From assembly GCA_002050275.1 (NCBI GenBank), contig MWTB01000021.1:62001-126000 (forward strand): a stretch of DNA of 64,000 nt. Direction: 5' to 3'. Source of the stretch: Anaerolineae bacterium UTCFX1. GTDB lineage: Bacteria; Chloroflexota; Anaerolineae; Anaerolineales; Villigracilaceae. The translations under genes were made by a program, and so were the position numbers. Positions 41,310 through 49,278 of this stretch are shown here, piece by piece. How positions within the stretch are numbered: position 1 is the stretch's first letter; each line of letters begins with the position of its first letter. Under the pieces are notes generated by a model. It did not search any database. It was not told the DNA's origin and saw nothing but the letters and a program-made list of their open reading frames with translations.

Positions 41310-42014
41310 ATGGAACTACAAATTGCGGTAGCAAAGGTTAATAAGTATGCCGTGTCTGAAAGCGGCGACACACTCGAAGTCGTCGAACGTCCAAACGGCG
41401 GACTCTCGGTCGTCCTCGCCGACGGGCAAACTTCTGGGCGCGGCGCGAAAGCCGTTTCACAGATGGTCGTCCGCAAAGTGATCGGGTTGCTCGCCGAAGG
41501 CGTCCGCGATGGAGCCGCGGCGCGCGCCGCTTCCGACGCGCTCTACACCGACAAACACGGCAAGGTCATTTGCACGCTAAATATCGTCTCCCTCGATCTG
41601 CAAAGCCGTACAATCGTTCTCACGCGCAACAACCCATCTCCGCTATATATTTGTCAGGGCGAACAAATTGACAAACTGGATATAGAAAGCGTTCCATTGG
41701 GCGTCTCGCGCGATGTGCGTCCGCTCATTACCGAACTTCCAATTCAGCCTGAGCTGATCGTCGTCATCTATACTGACGGATTGGTGCACGCCGGCGAACG
41801 ACGCGGGACGCCGGTGAACGTCGGCGAAATCCTCCGCGCCACACTTGAAGATCAGGCGCCGAGTCCGCAAACGCTGGCAGACACGCTTCTCGCACAAGCC
41901 GTCAGACTCGACGACAATCGCCCGGCGGACGACGTCAGCGTGGTCGTCTTAAAGGTCGCGCCTAACGAAGGCGACGCCGTCCGCCGCATGACCGTCAGTC
42001 TGCCCGTCCCTTAA
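41310..42014 (+). CDS. SpoIIE/PP2C-type protein phosphatase
   Basis: A 234-residue PP2C-like Ser/Thr phosphatase of the SpoIIE group without sensor domains. Metal-binding motifs are Leu-Ala-Asp-Gly-Gln-Thr-Ser-Gly near residue 40, Tyr-Thr-Asp-Gly-Leu near 150, and Ala-Asp-Asp-Val-Ser-Val-Val near 210. Such proteins usually dephosphorylate anti-sigma-factor antagonists; no partner genes lie nearby. A TAAAAT ends 6 bases before the ATG and no Shine-Dalgarno is present, suggesting a leaderless mRNA. A small P-loop protein follows after 15 bases. Confidence 0.85.
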   Translation: MELQIAVAKVNKYAVSESGDTLEVVERPNGGLSVVLADGQTSGRGAKAVSQMVVRKVIGLLAEGVRDGAAARAASDALYTDKHGKVICTLNIVSLDLQSRTIVLTRNNPSPLYICQGEQIDKLDIESVPLGVSRDVRPLITELPIQPELIVVIYTDGLVHAGERRGTPVNVGEILRATLEDQAPSPQTLADTLLAQAVRLDDNRPADDVSVVVLKVAPNEGDAVRRMTVSLPVP

Positions 42015-42029
42015 CAGACCGGTAAGATA

Positions 42030-42404
42030 ATGGAACATCCGTATACAAAGAAATGGATCGGTATTGTCGGTCCGTGCGGATCGGGAAAGTCAACCTTAAT
42101 GGAAAAGCTGGAAGCGCTTGGCTATCGCTGCCGGCATATCGCGCAAGAACATTCCTTCGCGCCAACGATGTGGCGTGTCATCGCCAACCCTGATGCACTC
42201 ATCTATCTCAACGCATCCTTCCACAGCATCGTTGCCCGCAAGAAATTCAACTGGCAGGCGGCGGATTACGAAGAGCAGTTGCGCCGTCTGACGCACGCGC
42301 GCGAACAGGCAGACTTGATCATCGAAACGGACTCATTGACTCCCAACGAAATCCTCCAAATCGCGCTCAATTTCATCTCCACACTCGACCGTAAAAAAGT
42401 TTAA
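42030..42404 (+). CDS. small P-loop NTPase
   Basis: A 124-residue protein with Walker A Gly-Pro-Cys-Gly-Ser-Gly-Lys-Ser-Thr at residues 14-22. The fold resembles small nucleoside/nucleotide kinases: an Asp-Ala-Leu-Ile-Tyr-Leu-Asn strand, then an Arg-Lys-Lys-Phe lid-like region and an Asp-Leu-Ile-Ile-Glu-Thr-Asp terminal strand. At this length it is a minimal AAA_18-type kinase; its substrate is unknown. It lies in one run with the SpoIIE-type phosphatase and precedes secD. Confidence 0.72.
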   Translation: MEHPYTKKWIGIVGPCGSGKSTLMEKLEALGYRCRHIAQEHSFAPTMWRVIANPDALIYLNASFHSIVARKKFNWQAADYEEQLRRLTHAREQADLIIETDSLTPNEILQIALNFISTLDRKKV

Positions 42405-42427
42405 AATCAGAGTATAATCATCGCCGC

Positions 42428-42453
42428 GTGGCGCCACAGCGCCACATTTTTTT
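42428..42453 (+). terminator. hairpin plus T-run upstream of secD
   Basis: GTGGCGC (42428-42434) and GCGCCAC (42439-42445) with a 4-base loop are followed by A and eight T. It looks like a terminator for the upstream pair. A TATAAT at 42413-42418 would place the transcript start just before it, so it could also act as a 5' hairpin or attenuator of secDF. Confidence 0.7.
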
Positions 42454-42467
42454 GGATGGAGATGGAT

Positions 42468-43841
42468 ATGTATCGAAACAAAACTCTTTGGCTCTCGATT
42501 ATCGCCGCGCTCGTTATTTTCGCCCTTTGGGTGGACTTAAGCAAAACCCTATACGTTCCCAGCCCATTTAGCGACAAGCCGCTTGTAAATCGCAACGTGG
42601 AAGTCAAGCTCGGGCTTGACCTGCGCGGCGGGCTGCAAACCCTGCTTGAGGCTGACGTTCCCGCCGACCGCGTAGTTAAGGCGGAAGACATGACCAACGC
42701 TAAGAATATTTTGGAAAACCGCGCAAACGGACTAGGAGTCAGCGAAGTGGTTATGCAAGTAGCTGGCGATCGCCGCATTGTGGCGGAATTCCCCGGCGCG
42801 ACCAACTCCGACGAGGTCGTCGCCTCGCTCAAGAAAACCGCCTCACTCGAATTCGTAGATATGGGAAATACGCCGGTCCCTGAGGGCACAATCATCCAGA
42901 CCGACTTCGGAGCAAGCGAGCCAACCAGCGTATCTCCCGACTCAGAGACGCCTCCCGACGCCAACGCTATCGTTTACCATACCGTCATGACCGGCGCCGA
43001 TTTAGACTCGGCTACGGTAGGACAAGATAACTCGGGGCAATACGTCATCAACTTCACGCTGACCCAAAAAGGTTCGACCATTTTCGGCGACTATACCTCG
43101 AAGAACGTCGGTAAGTATCTCGCCATCACGCTCGATAAGCAAGTTATTTCGGCGCCTGTGATCAACCAACCCATTCTCGGCGGACAAGGCAGCATCTCCG
43201 GCAGCTTTACGCTTGAGTCGGCAAACGCGCTGGCGGTTCAATTGCGCTCAGGCGCGCTGCCTATTCCGATCAAGATCGTCGAAAGCCGCACAGTGGGACC
43301 AACACTCGGCGAAGAATCGGTTCGCAAAAGCGTGCAAGCGGGAGTCCTCGGATTAATCGTCGTCATCTTGTTCATGACGCTATACTACCGCATGCCGGGC
43401 GCGCTCGCGGCATTGGCGCTGATTGTCTACTCGTTGCTCTCGCTGATGTTGTTCAAACTAATTCCTGTTGTGTTAACACTGCCCGGCATCGCAGGCTTCA
43501 TCTTAAGTATCGGTATGGCAGTTGACGCAAACGTATTGATCTTTGAACGGCTCAAAGAGGAACTGCGCGCCGGCAAGAACCTGCGTCAATCTATTGACAT
43601 CGCCTGGAGTCGCGCCTGGCCCTCCATTCGCGACTCGAACAGTTCCACGCTGATCACTTGTTTGATCCTCTTTATTTTCGGAAACACATTCGGAGCCAGC
43701 ATGGTGAAAGGTTTCTCCGTCACCCTTGCACTCGGCGTGCTCGTCTCATTATTTACGGCAATCCTCGTCACCCGAACCTTCTTACACACCGCGCTCGATA
43801 ATTTGAAATTCAGCGAACACCCCAGTTGGTTTGGGCTATAG
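42468..43841 (+). CDS. secD: protein translocase subunit SecD
   Basis: A 457-residue SecD. One N-terminal helix is followed by the P1 head domain beginning Lys-Leu-Gly-Leu-Asp-Leu-Arg-Gly-Gly-Leu-Gln and by five C-terminal helices from about residue 290. These carry the RND motif Gly-Met-Ala-Val-Asp-Ala-Asn-Val-Leu-Ile-Phe-Glu-Arg. SecD works with SecF to pull exported proteins out of the SecYEG channel using the proton gradient. GGAG sits 6 bases before the third of three nearby ATGs, so 42468 is chosen. Confidence 0.95.
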   Translation: MYRNKTLWLSIIAALVIFALWVDLSKTLYVPSPFSDKPLVNRNVEVKLGLDLRGGLQTLLEADVPADRVVKAEDMTNAKNILENRANGLGVSEVVMQVAGDRRIVAEFPGATNSDEVVASLKKTASLEFVDMGNTPVPEGTIIQTDFGASEPTSVSPDSETPPDANAIVYHTVMTGADLDSATVGQDNSGQYVINFTLTQKGSTIFGDYTSKNVGKYLAITLDKQVISAPVINQPILGGQGSISGSFTLESANALAVQLRSGALPIPIKIVESRTVGPTLGEESVRKSVQAGVLGLIVVILFMTLYYRMPGALAALALIVYSLLSLMLFKLIPVVLTLPGIAGFILSIGMAVDANVLIFERLKEELRAGKNLRQSIDIAWSRAWPSIRDSNSSTLITCLILFIFGNTFGASMVKGFSVTLALGVLVSLFTAILVTRTFLHTALDNLKFSEHPSWFGL

Positions 43842-43850
43842 GAATCTGAC

Positions 43851-44798
43851 ATGAACATCATCAAAAATCGCTACATTTTCTTTCTCATTTCTTTGATCGT
43901 GATCATCCCGGGGCTCGTTTTCTTAGGTCTCAACTGGAAGCAAGACCCGGTCGAAGGTCCGATACGTCTCGGTATTGATTTCCGCGGCGGCTCTCTATTG
44001 GAAATCGAATTCAACGGCGCGCGCCCTAACGCAAGCGAAGTTACAGCGATCTACAACGAAGTCTCTACCGAAGCAGAGTCGGTTAAAGATCCGATCATTC
44101 AGCCGCTTGGAGACAACGCTTATGCAATCCGTTCACGCGCCATGAACGATGAGACCAAAAGCGTTATCATTTCTAAAGTCGAAGCGCTCGCGGGTCCCGT
44201 AACAGTCCTAAACTTCACGTCGGTCAGCGCCTCCGTCGGCGCCGAAGTGACTCGCGCCGCCGGCGTCGCCATCTTTATGGCAGCTGCCGCTATTTTGCTA
44301 TACATTTGGTGGGCGTTCCGCGGCGTAGAGCATCCCATGCGTTACGGCGCAGCGGCTGTTCTTGCCATGCTTCACGATGTGCTTGTGGTGCTCGGCGTGG
44401 AAGCCATGTTCGGCTACTTCCTCGGCTGGGAGGCGGACGCTCTCTTTCTGACCGCTATGTTGACCATTATCGGCTTCTCGGTGCACGATACCATCGTAGT
44501 GTTCGACCGCGTCCGAGAAAATTCACGCGTATACCGCCGGCTGGACTATGAAACGCTAGTTAATCATTCCATTGTTCAAACGCTCGACCGCTCGCTCGTC
44601 ACGCAGCTGACGGTCATCTTCACGCTGGTAGCGCTCGTTCTCTTCGGCGGCGATACGATCCGCCACTTTGTGATCATCCTGCTGATCGGTATCTTCAGCG
44701 GCACATACTCCTCCATTTTCAACGCCGCGCCTTTCCTCGTCGTTTGGGAAAACCGCGAATGGGAAAATTGGTTCAAACGCAAAAAGGCTGCCGCCTAA
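43851..44798 (+). CDS. secF: protein translocase subunit SecF
   Basis: A 315-residue SecF with six membrane helices. The conserved start Gly-Ile-Asp-Phe-Arg-Gly-Gly-Ser-Leu-Leu lies near residue 44. The Gly-Phe-Ser-Val-His-Asp-Thr-Ile-Val-Val-Phe-Asp-Arg motif and the Ser-Leu-Val-Thr-Gln-Leu-Thr stretch match the family. It follows secD by 9 bases and forms the SecDF complex with it. Confidence 0.95.
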   Translation: MNIIKNRYIFFLISLIVIIPGLVFLGLNWKQDPVEGPIRLGIDFRGGSLLEIEFNGARPNASEVTAIYNEVSTEAESVKDPIIQPLGDNAYAIRSRAMNDETKSVIISKVEALAGPVTVLNFTSVSASVGAEVTRAAGVAIFMAAAAILLYIWWAFRGVEHPMRYGAAAVLAMLHDVLVVLGVEAMFGYFLGWEADALFLTAMLTIIGFSVHDTIVVFDRVRENSRVYRRLDYETLVNHSIVQTLDRSLVTQLTVIFTLVALVLFGGDTIRHFVIILLIGIFSGTYSSIFNAAPFLVVWENREWENWFKRKKAAA

Positions 44799-44806
44799 TT
44801 CGACAA

Positions 44807-44836
44807 AAAAAGGACGCGTTGCAAGCGTCCTTTTTT
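44807..44836. terminator. bidirectional terminator after secF
   Basis: AAAAAGGACGC and GCGTCCTTTTT form a perfect stem with a 7-base loop and T6 on the plus strand. It separates secF from the convergent FabH-like gene. Confidence 0.9.
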
Positions 44837-44863
44837 ATTGCCATTACCGCGCTGACAATCGGG

Positions 44864-46123
44864 CTATCCGCCTACTTCGATCGCCAGCGCGTCGAAGTAC
44901 GTTCCAGCGCCGAAACCGTCAATCAGAACGTGATCGAGCGGCTTAAGATTCGGCAATTCGCGCAGAAACGCGATCATATTTGAAGCCGCGCTCACATTGC
45001 CAAATTCTGTCAACAGCCACGGCATCGGTATGACAATGCCATCATTTTGCAAATGTTTCGCCTTAAGCCTGTTGATCTTATAATTCGCATGATGGACGAT
45101 CGCTACAGTGAACGACTTCCCCGTCGTACCTAATTCCTTCAATTTCATCTGATAAGCCTCATACACGTCGCGCACTACCTGCACGCCCGTTCGCACAAAC
45201 AGTTTGACCATCCCCATCGGTCCTGCCATCGCTATAGACGACCCATCCTGCGGCTCGTGCATTAAACCCGCTATGCGAATATTATTGGTGCGCGGCTGCG
45301 TCACCTCGACATTCGTTCCTTTATTATAGTGCGAATGAGGGTAATACATTTGAATTTGCAAAACACCGTCAACATCGAATTCTTCGTGCGATTTTCCCGC
45401 CAAGAATTTCACCGTTTTACCCGGAATAACTCCGATAATTCCAGCCGCATTGCCGAATAACTGGAGCGCGCTTGCATCGTGCGAAGAGCCCACAAAGCGG
45501 CTTAAACCTTCAATTCCACCCACGAGGACTTTCTTTCCATACAGTACTTCGGCGATATTGATATCTAGTTGGCGATTCTCAGGCATCGCGGGATTTAACG
45601 CCAAATGCAGGCTGCTGGTCGAGCCATCGCAGGCTTTATGAGTGGCTACCTTAAGCGCGCTATCGGGGATCCCTGCTGCTTTCGAGATTTGGTCAAGGTA
45701 ACGATCTGAAAGGGGCGCGCTCATACCGATCAACACACCCTCGACTTCAGATGGATGCCAACCGCAAGATTGTGCGGCTTCCACTAGAAGCCGCGCACCC
45801 ACTTCAGTCTCAAGACGAGCGTGTTCTTCAGGGGTCAAGTCCACGGGAATATGATGGCGGCTGAGGAATCCTAAATCGGCAAGATTTAATTTCTGATCCG
45901 CTGAAAGCGGTCGCTCAAGCCGGGCTTCGACGAACGAACTCAACTCATCATTATTGAAGCTTCTTCCCCACGCCCCATATACGCCGCCAATCCCCAAATT
46001 TGGATTGCTAATTCTCTCAAAACCAAATGGAACTCCCGCTCCTACTTGAATAGTTTCTTTTTTAACGCCTACGCGCTCAAAAAAGGACGTGGCGGTTGTC
46101 TGGTTAACTTTATTGTTCGACAT
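44864..46123 (-). CDS. 3-oxoacyl-ACP synthase III-like (FabH family) protein
   Basis: A 419-residue thiolase-fold condensing enzyme. The triad is visible: Cys in His-Lys-Ala-Cys-Asp-Gly-Ser-Thr-Ser (near residue 164), His in Ile-Val-His-His-Ala-Asn-Tyr-Lys and Asn in Phe-Gly-Asn-Val-Ser-Ala-Ala-Ser. It is about 90 residues longer than housekeeping FabH (about 330), with extra N-terminal and central segments, so it likely makes a specialised beta-keto product rather than starting bulk fatty-acid synthesis. AAGGAG precedes the ATG at 46123; the frame is open to 46225 through the tRNA terminator. Confidence 0.82.
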   Translation of the reverse strand: MSNNKVNQTTATSFFERVGVKKETIQVGAGVPFGFERISNPNLGIGGVYGAWGRSFNNDELSSFVEARLERPLSADQKLNLADLGFLSRHHIPVDLTPEEHARLETEVGARLLVEAAQSCGWHPSEVEGVLIGMSAPLSDRYLDQISKAAGIPDSALKVATHKACDGSTSSLHLALNPAMPENRQLDINIAEVLYGKKVLVGGIEGLSRFVGSSHDASALQLFGNAAGIIGVIPGKTVKFLAGKSHEEFDVDGVLQIQMYYPHSHYNKGTNVEVTQPRTNNIRIAGLMHEPQDGSSIAMAGPMGMVKLFVRTGVQVVRDVYEAYQMKLKELGTTGKSFTVAIVHHANYKINRLKAKHLQNDGIVIPMPWLLTEFGNVSAASNMIAFLRELPNLKPLDHVLIDGFGAGTYFDALAIEVGG

Positions 46124-46186
46124 AATTATTCTCCTTATATTTAAGTATAAACCCTCGCCATGCGCGGAAGTTTCCGAGACAAACGA

Positions 46187-46212
46187 AAAGACCCTCGCTC
46201 GAAAGGGTCTTT
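46187..46212 (-). terminator. terminator of tRNA-Gln
   Basis: AAAGACCCT and AGGGTCTTT form a stem 4 bases beyond the tRNA 3' end, followed on the minus strand by TTTTCGTTT. Confidence 0.82.
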
Positions 46213-46215
46213 GTG

Positions 46216-46286
46216 CTGGGGGCAAAGGATTCGAACCTCTACTAGCTGATCCAGAGTCAGCTGTCCTGCCATTAGACGAGCCCCCA
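46216..46286 (-). tRNA. tRNA-Gln (anticodon CUG)
   Basis: On the minus strand a full cloverleaf folds. The acceptor stem is TGGGGGC/GCCCCCA with the unusual U1-A72 pair of bacterial tRNA-Gln and discriminator G73. The anticodon stem is GCTGA/TCAGC with loop CTCTGGA, giving anticodon CTG, and the T arm contains GTTCGAATC. The D arm carries AATGGCAGG. The CCA end is not encoded. It is divergent from glnS. Confidence 0.93.
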
Positions 46287-46306
46287 CTAAATTTCCAACG
46301 GGCGGT

Positions 46307-46335
46307 ATTGTAGCATGGCAGAAGCGTTCGGGCAA
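46307..46335 (-). promoter_or_regulatory. tRNA-Gln promoter
   Basis: On the minus strand TTGCCC (46335-46330), a 17-base spacer and TACAAT (46312-46307), 21 bases before the tRNA 5' end. Confidence 0.72.
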
Positions 46336-46372
46336 GCCTTTTGCACGTTTAGCGAAATCACACTCGCTCATT

Positions 46373-46381
46373 TGTTATAAT
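46373..46381 (+). promoter_or_regulatory. glnS extended -10 promoter element
   Basis: TGTTATAAT, an extended -10 with consensus TATAAT (46376-46381) and no good -35. It lies 33 bases before the glnS ATG and back to back with the tRNA-Gln promoter. Confidence 0.55.
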
Positions 46382-46413
46382 GGCGGCATCTAAAGTTTAC
46401 GCCTGAGGATCGC

Positions 46414-48081
46414 ATGCTTACAGAAAATAAACCCAATGATTTCATCCGCGAAGCCGTCGCCGAAGATTTAAGAAACGGACGCTTCGACTATGTTCGTACC
46501 CGCCTGCCGCCCGAGCCAAACGGTTATTTGCATATCGGGCATGTCAAAGCGTTCATGATCGATTATCTCGTAGCGAAAGAAAACAACGGCGAGTTGATTT
46601 TACGCTTCGACGACACCAACCCAACCAAAGAAGAAGTCGAGTTTGTAGAAGCCATCAAAGACGACGCCAGTTGGTTCGGCATTGTTTGGGTTAAAGAAAC
46701 ATATGCATCAGATTATTTCGATCTACTGTACGACTGGGCAAAGCGGCTCGTTTCGATGGGCAAAGCCTATGTAGACGACCAGACTCCGGAAGAGGTGAGC
46801 AAGAATCGCGGGACGCTAACCGAACCGGGGAAAAACTCTCCGTTTCGCGAACGCAGCGTAGAAGAAAATCTAGAACTGCTTGAGCGCATGAAAAACGGCG
46901 AATTTTCAGACGGCTCGCGCATCCTGCGCGCCAAGATTGACATGGCGCACTCGAATATCAACATGCGCGATCCTGCCATGTATCGCATCTTGCATACGCC
47001 GCATCATCGCACCGGCGACGCGTGGAAGATCTATCCGCTTTACGATTGGTCGCATGGGCAGAATGACTCGATGGAAGGCATAACTCATTCATTGTGTTCG
47101 CTTGAATACGAAGATCATCGTCCGTTATATGAATGGTTTCTGGAACAGCTCGATGTATTCAAGCCGCGTCAGATCGAATTTGCGCGACTCAACATGAATT
47201 ACACTGTGATGAGCAAACGCAAACTCCGCCGGCTGGTGGAAGAAAACCACGTCAACGGCTGGGATGACCCGCGCATGCCTACGCTGCGCGCTATGCGGCG
47301 GCGCGGGTACACCGCCGAAGCAATTCTCGATTTCATTCGCCGCGTAGGCATAGCGAAGAACTACAGCGTTACCGACGTTGCCCTACTCGAAGCGTGCGTG
47401 CGCGAAGACCTCAACAAAACATCGTTGCGGCGGATGGCGGTAATTCGCCCGCTGAAAGTGATAATTGATAACTATCCCGACGATTTGGTCGAGGAGATGG
47501 ATGCAATTAATAATCCCGAAGATGCGGACGCGGGCGCGCGTAAAGTTCCATTTTCAAAAGTTATTTACATCGAGCAAGACGACTTCCGCGAGACTCCGCC
47601 GCCAAAGTACCACCGCTTATATCCGGGCAACGAAGTGCGATTGCGCTACGCTTATTTCGTCAAATGCACACATATCGTAAAGGACGACGCGGGCAACATA
47701 GTTGAAATCCACGTGGAATACGACCCGTCCACGCGCGGCGGCGACGCGCCCGATGGGCGCAAGGTGAAATCAACTATCCACTGGGTATCAGCCGCCCACG
47801 CGATAGAAGCGGAAATTCGTATGTACGACCGCCTATTTTCAAAAGAGAACCCCGAAGAAGGCGAGGAAGGTTTCCTCAACTGTCTAAACGCAGGTTCACT
47901 GGAAATTCTTGCGGGGCGCGTCGAACCGTCGCTCACAACGCCGGAGGTCGGCGCACGCTATCAATTCGAGCGACTCGGCTATTTCTGCGTAGACAAGGAC
48001 TCGACCGCCGAAAAACCCGTGTTTAATTTAACGGTCAACCTCAAAGACGCGTGGGCAAAAGCCGAAAAAAGGTCGAAATAG
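46414..48081 (+). CDS. glnS: glutaminyl-tRNA synthetase
   Basis: A 555-residue class I synthetase that charges tRNA(Gln) directly. The HIGH motif is in [11 protein letters not shown] near residue 38, and the KMSKS motif appears as Val-Met-Ser-Lys-Arg. GlnRS-specific segments such as Arg-Phe-Asp-Asp-Thr-Asn-Pro and [10 protein letters not shown] are seen, as is the C-terminal beta-barrel anticodon domain. Bacterial GlnRS is a transferred enzyme; many relatives use GluRS plus GatCAB instead. Its cognate tRNA gene lies just upstream on the other strand. Confidence 0.95.
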   Translation: MLTENKPNDFIREAVAEDLRNGRFDYVRTRLPPEPNGYLHIGHVKAFMIDYLVAKENNGELILRFDDTNPTKEEVEFVEAIKDDASWFGIVWVKETYASDYFDLLYDWAKRLVSMGKAYVDDQTPEEVSKNRGTLTEPGKNSPFRERSVEENLELLERMKNGEFSDGSRILRAKIDMAHSNINMRDPAMYRILHTPHHRTGDAWKIYPLYDWSHGQNDSMEGITHSLCSLEYEDHRPLYEWFLEQLDVFKPRQIEFARLNMNYTVMSKRKLRRLVEENHVNGWDDPRMPTLRAMRRRGYTAEAILDFIRRVGIAKNYSVTDVALLEACVREDLNKTSLRRMAVIRPLKVIIDNYPDDLVEEMDAINNPEDADAGARKVPFSKVIYIEQDDFRETPPPKYHRLYPGNEVRLRYAYFVKCTHIVKDDAGNIVEIHVEYDPSTRGGDAPDGRKVKSTIHWVSAAHAIEAEIRMYDRLFSKENPEEGEEGFLNCLNAGSLEILAGRVEPSLTTPEVGARYQFERLGYFCVDKDSTAEKPVFNLTVNLKDAWAKAEKRSK

Positions 48082-48576
48082 ATGAAGTCCCGATTCTTAA
48101 ACGCGATCATCTGTATAATCGTTCTTACGGCTTGCGCGCCGCAGGAACAAGCTGCGCCGACCATAGATATTGCCGGCACAATGGCGGTTGAGATCGCTCA
48201 GATCATGCAAACGCAGACAGCAGAAGCGCCAACGGCAACGCCTCCGCCGCCCACAGAGACCTTCACGCCAGCGTTCACCAATACCCCGTCCGAGCCGCCG
48301 ACCGAAACACCAAAGCCACAACCGCCTGTTGTCGTCAAGTTTGCCGGCTGCTATAAAGGTCCCGGCGAAAATTACGGGTTGATCAGCAACATTGATCCGA
48401 GTATACGCAAATCGGGCAAACAACTCGTAAACATACTCGGCGTAGGCAGCGAACCTGGCTGGATCGTTATTGAAAATCCATATTTTCATAATCCCTGCTG
48501 GATACGCATCGAAAACATGGAAATCGGGCGCCAAATAGATCTGTCAAAATATAAGATCTTAACGCCTCCGCCATAG
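48082..48576 (+). CDS. lipoprotein with SH3-like C-terminal domain
   Basis: A 164-residue predicted lipoprotein. The signal peptide ends at Leu-Thr-Ala-Cys (Cys18). A Thr/Pro-rich linker runs to about residue 82, then a domain with Cys-Tyr-Lys-Gly-Pro-Gly-Glu-Asn-Tyr-Gly and Trp-Ile-Val-Ile-Glu, the pattern of bacterial SH3 domains that bind cell-wall peptides. Two Cys in the domain could pair. It begins directly after the glnS stop, so it may be read through from glnS. Surface anchoring is inferred. Confidence 0.75.
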   Translation: MKSRFLNAIICIIVLTACAPQEQAAPTIDIAGTMAVEIAQIMQTQTAEAPTATPPPPTETFTPAFTNTPSEPPTETPKPQPPVVVKFAGCYKGPGENYGLISNIDPSIRKSGKQLVNILGVGSEPGWIVIENPYFHNPCWIRIENMEIGRQIDLSKYKILTPPP

Positions 48577-48586
48577 CGAGATAAAG

Positions 48587-49207
48587 ATGTGCGCAACGCC
48601 CTCTACGCGATTTCAAGACTTGCTTCTCGAGTTTTCGCAAACCGAAAATATCGCTAAGCGCAAAACGCTCGAGCAAAAACTGTGGGGCGAATACGGCAGG
48701 AAATTTGCGGTGTTCGTGCTGGATATGTCTGGTTTCTCGTTGCTCACGCGCAAATACGGGATCGTGCATTATCTTTCGCTAGTGCAGCGAATGCAGTTGA
48801 TCACGCACCCCATCATCAAGTCGCTCGGCGGGATAATTATTAAATACGAAGCAGATAATTGCATCGCGGTCTTCCCAGACTCGCTGGCGGCGGTCAACGC
48901 AGCGGAAGCCATTCATCGCGCGTTCGCAGCGTCAAACATATTAACGCCCGACGATCTTGATATTCATATCTCTTGCGGAATCGACTATGGAGAGATTCTC
49001 ATCGTTGGAAACAACGATTGCTTCGGCGACCCCGTTAACCGCGCCTTCAAATTAGGAGAAGATATCGCTGGCTCGGAAGAGACGTTGATCACCAAAGAAG
49101 CGTTCGATTTATTGCCTGCCGATGCAAACGTCAGAGGGTCTGAATTAAAAGTTTCAATTTCAGGGATTGAAATCTCCGCGTTTGTGATAGAACGCGCAAG
49201 GAAATAA
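48587..49207 (+). CDS. degenerate class III nucleotide cyclase-like protein
   Basis: A 206-residue protein with a class III adenylate/guanylate cyclase fold from about residue 40. The first metal Asp is in Val-Leu-Asp-Met-Ser-Gly-Phe-Ser. The second metal site reads Lys-Tyr-Glu-Ala-Asp-Asn-Cys-Ile-Ala-Val-Phe instead of the usual Gly-Asp-Gly. In the late motif Asp-Pro-Val-Asn-Arg-Ala-Phe-Lys-Leu the transition-state Asn is present, but Lys stands where Arg is normal. It may be a weak or non-cyclic enzyme, or a nucleotide sensor. It lies 10 bases after the SH3-like lipoprotein gene. Confidence 0.72.
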   Translation: MCATPSTRFQDLLLEFSQTENIAKRKTLEQKLWGEYGRKFAVFVLDMSGFSLLTRKYGIVHYLSLVQRMQLITHPIIKSLGGIIIKYEADNCIAVFPDSLAAVNAAEAIHRAFAASNILTPDDLDIHISCGIDYGEILIVGNNDCFGDPVNRAFKLGEDIAGSEETLITKEAFDLLPADANVRGSELKVSISGIEISAFVIERARK

Positions 49208-49278
49208 TCGGCGCTTTTCAAGCGTATATAAGAACAGAAGTAAAACATAAGCGTACAACCAATCTTCATTGAGAAAAC

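Noticed and set aside
46123-46225. Longer FabH-like protein starting inside the tRNA-Gln gene
   Set aside because: The first 34 codons would run through the tRNA 3' end and its terminator; AAGGAG precedes the ATG at 46123.
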